DNA from: Coniferiporia sulphurascens | Taxonomy: Eukaryota; Basidiomycota; Agaricomycetes; Hymenochaetales; Hymenochaetaceae | DNA length: 64,000 nt | Direction: 5' to 3' | Assembly: GCA_002794785.1 (NCBI GenBank) | Contig: NBBA01000013.1 | Coordinates: 682,001-746,000 of the forward strand | In this document: positions 58,797 through 64,000 of the stretch, in pieces | Layout of the letters: each line of letters opens with the position of its first letter | How positions within the stretch are numbered: the stretch's first letter is position 1 | Notes under the pieces: generated by a model | Databases searched by the model: none | What the model saw: the letters and a program-made list of their open reading frames with translations, nothing else | What the model was told of the DNA's origin: nothing | Made by a program: the position numbers and the translations under genes

Positions 58797-59965
58797 TCAC
58801 TTGCGACGCAGCACATAGACGAAGGCGTTGTAGGGGTATTCGAACACGCCCTGCGCCTCGTCAATCCAGACCTTGTCGTCCCCCCTCTCCACGATCCCCG
58901 TCACCTGCTCCCTTATCACCTTTTTGTTGTCCTCCGGCTGAACAGCGATGTAGCTCTTGCTGAACACGCGCTCGACGACGCTGTCTGTCGTACCAGTGAT
59001 AGTGTGGTTGAACGTCGTGTCCTCGTACGGGTGGAAGAACTTGGTGTATGCGGGCACGTCGAACACCTTGCGCCAGAGGCCGAGCCGGAACTGCGGTGTG
59101 TCCAGCTCGAACTTCTCGTACACGTCGCGCAGCTGTGCGACCCATCTCGCGCGCTCGCTGGCAGAAACGCACTATTAACAGCCGTGCCTTTCTCTAAAGG
59201 ACCGATATAGAACCATACCGGTCTTCCAAATTCCACACGAGCACGAGGGCACCGTCGGGCTTGAGGACGCGCGCGAATTCCTGCAGCGCCGCTTCGTAGT
59301 CAGGGCACCAGTGGAACGCCTACACAGTATCAGCGCGTCCGGCCGGACACAGTAGTCAATGCATTACTTGTGCGATGATGATCAGGTCGGCCCAGCCGTC
59401 CGGGGCGCCCGTGTGGTCGAACGTCCCATCGGCGACGCTCGCTCGGGGGTCTGTGACGGTCTTGTCGAAGACGTCGCGCATGCCCTCACTGGGCTCGATG
59501 GCCTTGAGCTTTCCGACGGCCGTCTGCCACTCTGGGTGGGCGAGCAGGGCGCGGGTGAATATCCCGGTTCCCGCTCCCAACCTGTTATTAATAACATAGC
59601 AGTCAGAACCCCCGTGCTATACAGCAGGAAAGGGGGTCACGACGGACTCTACGATGTTAACTGAGCTCTTCGCGCCTGCCACTTTGCGGATGTGGGACAG
59701 GACGTCGGCCTGGTACGTCGGTCGCGCCCTGCAGTGCGGGGTTCAGGCACAAGTTAGTTATTAATAGCATTGGGAGTGGTTCGTATAAGTACCTATCATA
59801 TAACTCGTTCGTGCCCGTGCCGAAGCCGGTCTGGGCGATCTGGTGCACTTGCGGGGTAGACATGGCAGTCCGGAAATACCTCACTGGTGTCGGTCTGAAA
59901 GTGCGTGGAGGGCAGCGTCTGCACACCAGGCGAAGGGATATGGAGACAAGCTGAGCGGAAGCCAT
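58797..59965 (-). CDS. SAM-dependent methyltransferase, Crg1/type-11-like
   Basis: Exons 59793-59863, 59648-59728, 59368-59581, 59219-59319 and 58797-59157 join in phase to 275 residues from the Met at 59863 ([15 protein letters not shown]). The same frame is open to a Met at 59965 that adds 34 residues looking like a mitochondrial presequence ([17 protein letters not shown]), so the start is uncertain. Motif I is [15 protein letters not shown], restored by splicing an intron that begins GTCCGT. Then follow [56 protein letters not shown] and a C-terminal domain ending [13 protein letters not shown]. The QAFHW motif is typical of the yeast Crg1/Tmt1 group. Substrate unknown. It lies head-to-tail with HTD2, 197 bases upstream of it. 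Confidence 0.87.
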
Positions 59966-61463
59966 GAGTTAAATAGGACCAGCCGGCCAAGGGGACCATG
60001 CGATAAACGCGATAAATGCGGTTCAGAGTCACACCGAATCATTCGGCCGCAGGGACCCCGACGGGTGTTCAGGACTTGCGATTGGCTCGCCTGCCGCGCG
60101 TTCGACATGGGTGGCTTCAAGTGCTTACCCGAAGACCCTTTCCACCCGGGATCGCCAGTGCGCCCCACATGTTTCGGTCCCGGCCGCATGTTCTGAGCGG
60201 TCTGCACGCGTGTTTTCCGATTTAAATGACTCGTGTGGATCATGTTTGCTGTGCTGCAGCAGACTTATCTGAGCCGACCCCGAGCTTGTTACGGCCGCCG
60301 TTAACTTCTGCCCCACAGGCTTCATCATACTATTTTTGTAACGCTACAGGTGGATATAATTAGTTACGCCACAACCTAAAATGGAAGGTGATTCATATCA
60401 CTCATTCTACAACTAAAAATTCGCTGCAAGTACTCGCTATTAATGCCTATGGATTTTATGTACTTTGCAGCATGAACATTCAATTTTGCAGCATATAGGC
60501 TTGTCAAATAGATTCACAATCATATTTTGGGTGATGGGAAATACTTTCTACTTATGGGTGTAGCACAACTAATTATATCCACCTGTGTATTTATTTATAA
60601 AAAAGTGGAAATCCGTAAACGGAACAGGCCTCCCACCTGCCAGTGGTCAAGCAACTCTACAAATCAATTTAAAGCCTCTAAAATACATATGTGTGCACAA
60701 AGTCACCGTTATAGGTACACATATATACAATTTAAATTTGTGTATACCTGAGTGGCCGCAATTTGTCTTCAGACGCCTGCAGAGTCCGGACAGATTCTTT
60801 GTGGGTAGAGGCAACGCCCGCAAATAATTTGGGACAGATTTGCAAGCTGACAAACGACGGTCGCCTTCCTTATTTAGTAATTTGGGTGGCAACAATTTCA
60901 GCCAGCCATGCTCAATGAACTTCTGTACATATCACAACAGCCAAAATATGAAATTTTATAATTTATTATATAAAAATCTCTGTGGTATAAAGCTGCTTGG
61001 CTTTGAGTGTCCCAGTGAAATTCTAGCCTCTCAAGCCACAGAGAACTGTTAATGTGTCACACTTGTCACTGTGTGACACAGTGACAAACGCGACCTCAGA
61101 GGTTGCATTCATACAGAAAACGCAGAAAGAAGTTTTGAGCTCAGTTCTTGTCCGTTTGGCGTGATTTAAAGTGAAAAGTGATCGTATAAGATGGGGATAT
61201 GGTGTCTATTAGCCGGATTTTTCGATTTCGGCCTCTAAGTAGTGAAAACAGCCCTTCAGAACTTCTTTCTGTAAATTTCTCCTTGCTCTCAAGTGGCAAA
61301 ACTTCTATATACGGTAACAGTATAAACAGGTACAATGAGAGACTTTTTTGGCTGGCGTTGCTTCTACTCATTCTTTGGCCATGAAAGGATGCTCACATGA
61401 CATTCTCACGCTCAGAAACGATGATGACAGACCCGATTCATTCACCTCTTCACTGCTGCCTCG
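59966..61463. other. Intergenic region with a MITE and palindromes
   Basis: No gene. It holds the MITE-like element at 60347-60585, an imperfect AT palindrome around 60712-60749 (AGGTACACA...TGTGTATACCT) and a perfect 12-bp-arm palindrome at 61063-61087. Confidence 0.45.
60347..60585. mobile_element. MITE-like element, 239 bp, with 19-bp perfect terminal inverted repeats
   Basis: Begins CAGGTGGATATAATTAGTT and ends with its exact complement; similarity continues for about 10 more bases on each side. Left flank is TA, right flank is TGTA, so the target duplication is uncertain. No coding frame. A small non-autonomous DNA transposon is the simplest reading. Confidence 0.6.
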
Positions 61464-63293
61464 ATGACCATGGATAACCCGACAATACTGCCCAAACGCT
61501 ACCAGATGGATGTGTTCAATGTCCCGGAGCTCTGCAATCGGATTTTCGGTTTCGCAGACAAGGCATCTCTAGCACGGTGTGCGCGCGTCTGCACTGCCTT
61601 GTCGGACTGCGCCCTTGATAATCTGTGGAGAAAGCTGGACGATCTCATACCATTATTTGGAATATTACCTCCGCTAGAGTGGAATGTGAGTAGATTGCCG
61701 GCTGTCCCTAATTTTAACGCAACAATAATGATATGGTTGCTCCTGATCCCCGTAGGAAAATGGGTTGCTTCACTTCTTGACAAAACCGAGACGTCACGAT
61801 TGGGAACGCTTTCAATCATATGCCCTGCGGGTCAGAGATCTTTCCTTCAGCTCAGGTTTTATACACGAGTTCTCTGAAGAGACTCTTATGCGAATCTACC
61901 ACAAGAGACTGACCATGTGTCTTACCCCAAAGCTGACAAGACTTTCCATCTCAGAAACCTTGGCAGACGTGGACCTTGATTTCTCTATGCTTTGCATGTC
62001 CGACAATCTCGTATATCTGTCCATTGAGCTTCCACCAGATCAATTTGATGTTTCAGAGTTCTTTAAAGAGGTGGCAGCGCGAGCACCACATCTCAAGCAT
62101 CTTGAACTCTTCAATGGAGGGCAGTTCGGGATGGAGATTGCTGAGTTTCTCCCCAGTTGTCGATGCTAGAAGTTGTCCACCTTCCCGCCAGACTTTTAAC
62201 CTCCCAAGTTGTCAAAGCTTTGCTTTGTCTACCGCAGATAAGGGATTTATCTTGGAGAAGGGAGTATACTGATAAACGGTTGATCCAGTTATCATTATCT
62301 CGTTCCCCTCATGACTCCTTTCCTCATCTAACGAAACTTGAGTTGATGGCCGATATTCCTGACGTTACCGGGCTCATTGGCTTTACACCAAATCTAAGGT
62401 CGCTACAATTATGGTTTCGCTCGTTTGAAGTTGCCGGAGCACTACATTCTTTTCTCGAAGCTGTCTCGCACTCCTGCAGATCGCTCATTTCGCTCCGGAT
62501 AGATGCATTTCCTAGTACGTGGGATAACAATTCGTTGGATGATTTCTCAGGACGCGAGTGTCTTACTTTTCCATCAAAACCGTTCACTTTTCTTCCTTTC
62601 CCGGACCTCACGACATTCACACTCCTCTGGCCAGTGCCGCTTATGTTTAATAACGGCGAGCTCGTGCAGTTCGTATCTGCCTTCCCAATTATTCAAAACC
62701 TGCACCTGAATTGTCACCCAGCCGTGCTAGAAAAGCCAACCCTTACCCTTGATATTCTCCCTGAAATAGCAGACGCATGTCCGGAAATCCGTTCTTTGGC
62801 ACTCTACGTGGACTGCACGATTCCACCTCCAGATATTTCAGAATCATGTGCCACGCCAGTGTTTAAAAAATTATCCGTTCTCGACCTCGGCGTTTCACCG
62901 ACCAACGGAGACATCTACTTTTACTCCAAGTTTTTCGGCAGGCTTTGTGGAGCATCGTGCAAACTCGTTTCGGATTACCTAAATCTCTCAGAAACGGTTG
63001 CGGCGACAACATTGGAGAAATATGGTGCGGATTATTTTACAGGTACATGGAGGAACCATTGTGGAGCTATGGAAAGACTTTCTCGCTTATTCATCGAAGC
63101 TCGAGACGAGGTAAAGCGCTCCGTTACTCAGGAGAAGGATGCAGCCTTCAAAAACGAACGTGCAGCCTTAGAATTGGAGAGGGACCTCTTCATGGAGAAA
63201 TGGAAAGCCGCAGAATCCGAGATTGCCATACTGAGGGAACGGGTGGGAGATAATGGCGAAGGGACCGTGTTCGACTCGATGGGGCGCGAGTAA
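61464..63293 (+). pseudogene. FB6: F-box/LRR-like gene, near-copy of FB5, with a 1-nt frameshift
   Basis: First exon 61464-61685 (F-box FNVPELCNRIFGFADKASLARC), 70-nt intron, second exon from 61756. The protein follows FB5 closely up to GMEIAEFLP. There FB6 has four C residues (62151-62154) where FB5 has five, and the frame runs into a stop after SCRC. From 62157 the alternative frame continues LEVVHLPARLLTSQVV to the normal end at 63293 with no further damage. One deleted base is therefore the only visible lesion, so a sequencing error must be ruled out. If real, the loss is very recent. Confidence 0.85.
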
Positions 63294-63766
63294 GTCGGCG
63301 TACTGGTGAGTCTGGCAACGCCGATGCGGACGAATACCTCACCGAGTGTATCTTTTTCAATCTGCAGTACGTCGACAGGCCTGAAATCTATGTTGATTGC
63401 TTTCTTTTGTCTTTCCCATAGCCAATTATGGAGAAACGGAACGGCAAACGTCTTGTTCGTAGGATTTGACCCGCTGTAGTGGTTGGTAGTTACGGGCTGG
63501 TAATGCTGTATGTGCTTTCACAGCGGAAAAGATTGATTATGAGTCGAGTTTTTTCGACAATATTAGTGAGGCTGTGAGACACTGGTGGCTGCTTGCCACT
63601 CAACGTCTTTGGTGTATCTGAACTTGGCAGTCAAAATGCTGGCTTTCAAGTTATGGATGAGTTATTTCCCACGTGATAACACGCGTCTACAGGCTCGATT
63701 TGCTGACATAATATTTTCGCATGGAAAGGAGAACACGCGTCGCTTACCTTCTACACTACTACAGTC
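63294..63766. repeat. Downstream part of the inverted duplication of the FB5 region
   Basis: Matches 44573-45019 in inverted orientation up to the start of the pogo-like repeat at 63767. The last matching bases correspond to the upstream leader of FB4, so the duplicated segment once reached into an FB4-like gene. Confidence 0.7.
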
Positions 63767-64000
63767 GAACCTCCCATAGTGGATCATCCTCATAATGAAT
63801 ATCCTCCCATAATGGGTAGTCTAGGGCTTCCACCAAGTTGGTAGTCAGAGATTCCCTATAAGATAATGAATAAAGTCGATAGTGCATAATAAATAACAAA
63901 TCTTGAAAATTTAATAGGTATATCCATTATCAGAGGTAAACTCGGCTGTATAAACTACTATATATAGACATTTGCTTACACTTCTTCTGTTTATAATCAA
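63767..64000. mobile_element. Pogo/Fot1-like DNA transposon end (runs out of window)
   Basis: The CAGTCGAACCTCCCATAGTG start, preceded by TA, followed by repeated GGATCATCCTCATAATG- and CCTCCCATAATGG-type phrases, is typical of the terminal inverted repeat of pogo/Fot1/Tigger elements (CAGT..AACCTC). No transposase is visible within the 234 bases present. The other end lies outside the window. Confidence 0.65.

Noticed and set aside
59843..60196. 117-codon plus-strand open frame overlapping the start of the second methyltransferase
   Set aside because: No known domain and antisense to a coding exon and promoter.

Overview
The window is nuclear DNA of a filamentous basidiomycete, most likely an Agaricomycete. 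Genes are broken by many short GT-AG introns (about 50-90 nt) with exons down to 8-30 nt. The recognisable proteins (PRCC, MTR3, NSRP1, TAF13, HTD2) are typical eukaryotic housekeeping proteins. The accessory genes (LaeA-like methyltransferase, F-box proteins with degenerate leucine-rich repeats, kinase-like protein) belong to families expanded in mushroom-forming fungi. No translation was run by machine: all exon joins were worked out by eye from reading frame, phase and splice signals.

Layout. 1-1671: 3' truncated SAM-dependent methyltransferase gene (minus). 2205-4990: large Glu/Arg-rich coiled-coil protein (minus). 7537-8909: PRCC-like splicing or cell-cycle factor (plus). 9.2-16.7 kb: four tandem minus-strand members (HS1-HS4) of an unfamiliar family with an N-terminal helix-turn-helix and a C-terminal SAM-like module; HS1 and HS2 look intact, HS3 and HS4 damaged. 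17.8-25.5 kb: three F-box genes (FB1 and FB3 intact, FB2 decayed), with a fragment of the MTR3 gene between FB1 and FB2. 26.2-27.2 kb: HS5 pseudogene. 27.2-42.3 kb: a nest of mobile elements, namely two Ty1/copia elements in opposite orientation, one solo copia LTR, three solo LTRs of a second LTR family, a TA-flanked terminal-inverted-repeat element split by these insertions, and an AT-rich palindrome element. 42.7-46.9 kb: FB4 (pseudogene) and FB5 (intact). 47.1-47.8 kb: a MITE. 48.6-50.1 kb: HS6, intact. 50.4-59.9 kb: a conserved block of MTR3, NSRP1, TAF13, a kinase-like gene, HTD2 and a second SAM methyltransferase. 60.3-60.6 kb: a second MITE. 61.4-63.8 kb: FB6, an inverted near-copy of FB5 with a frameshift, ending at the inverted repeat of a pogo-like transposon that runs off the window.

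How it fits together. The housekeeping genes serve RNA processing (exosome, splicing), TFIID and mitochondrial fatty acid synthesis; they show no common pathway. Between them lies a fast-evolving block in which F-box and HTH/SAM-like genes multiply by tandem and segmental duplication and decay by frameshift, nonsense mutation, splice-site loss and transposon insertion. The older copia copy carries mutations concentrated at CpG dinucleotides, which suggests methylation-linked or RIP-like decay. The HTH/SAM-like family is the best candidate here for something undescribed.
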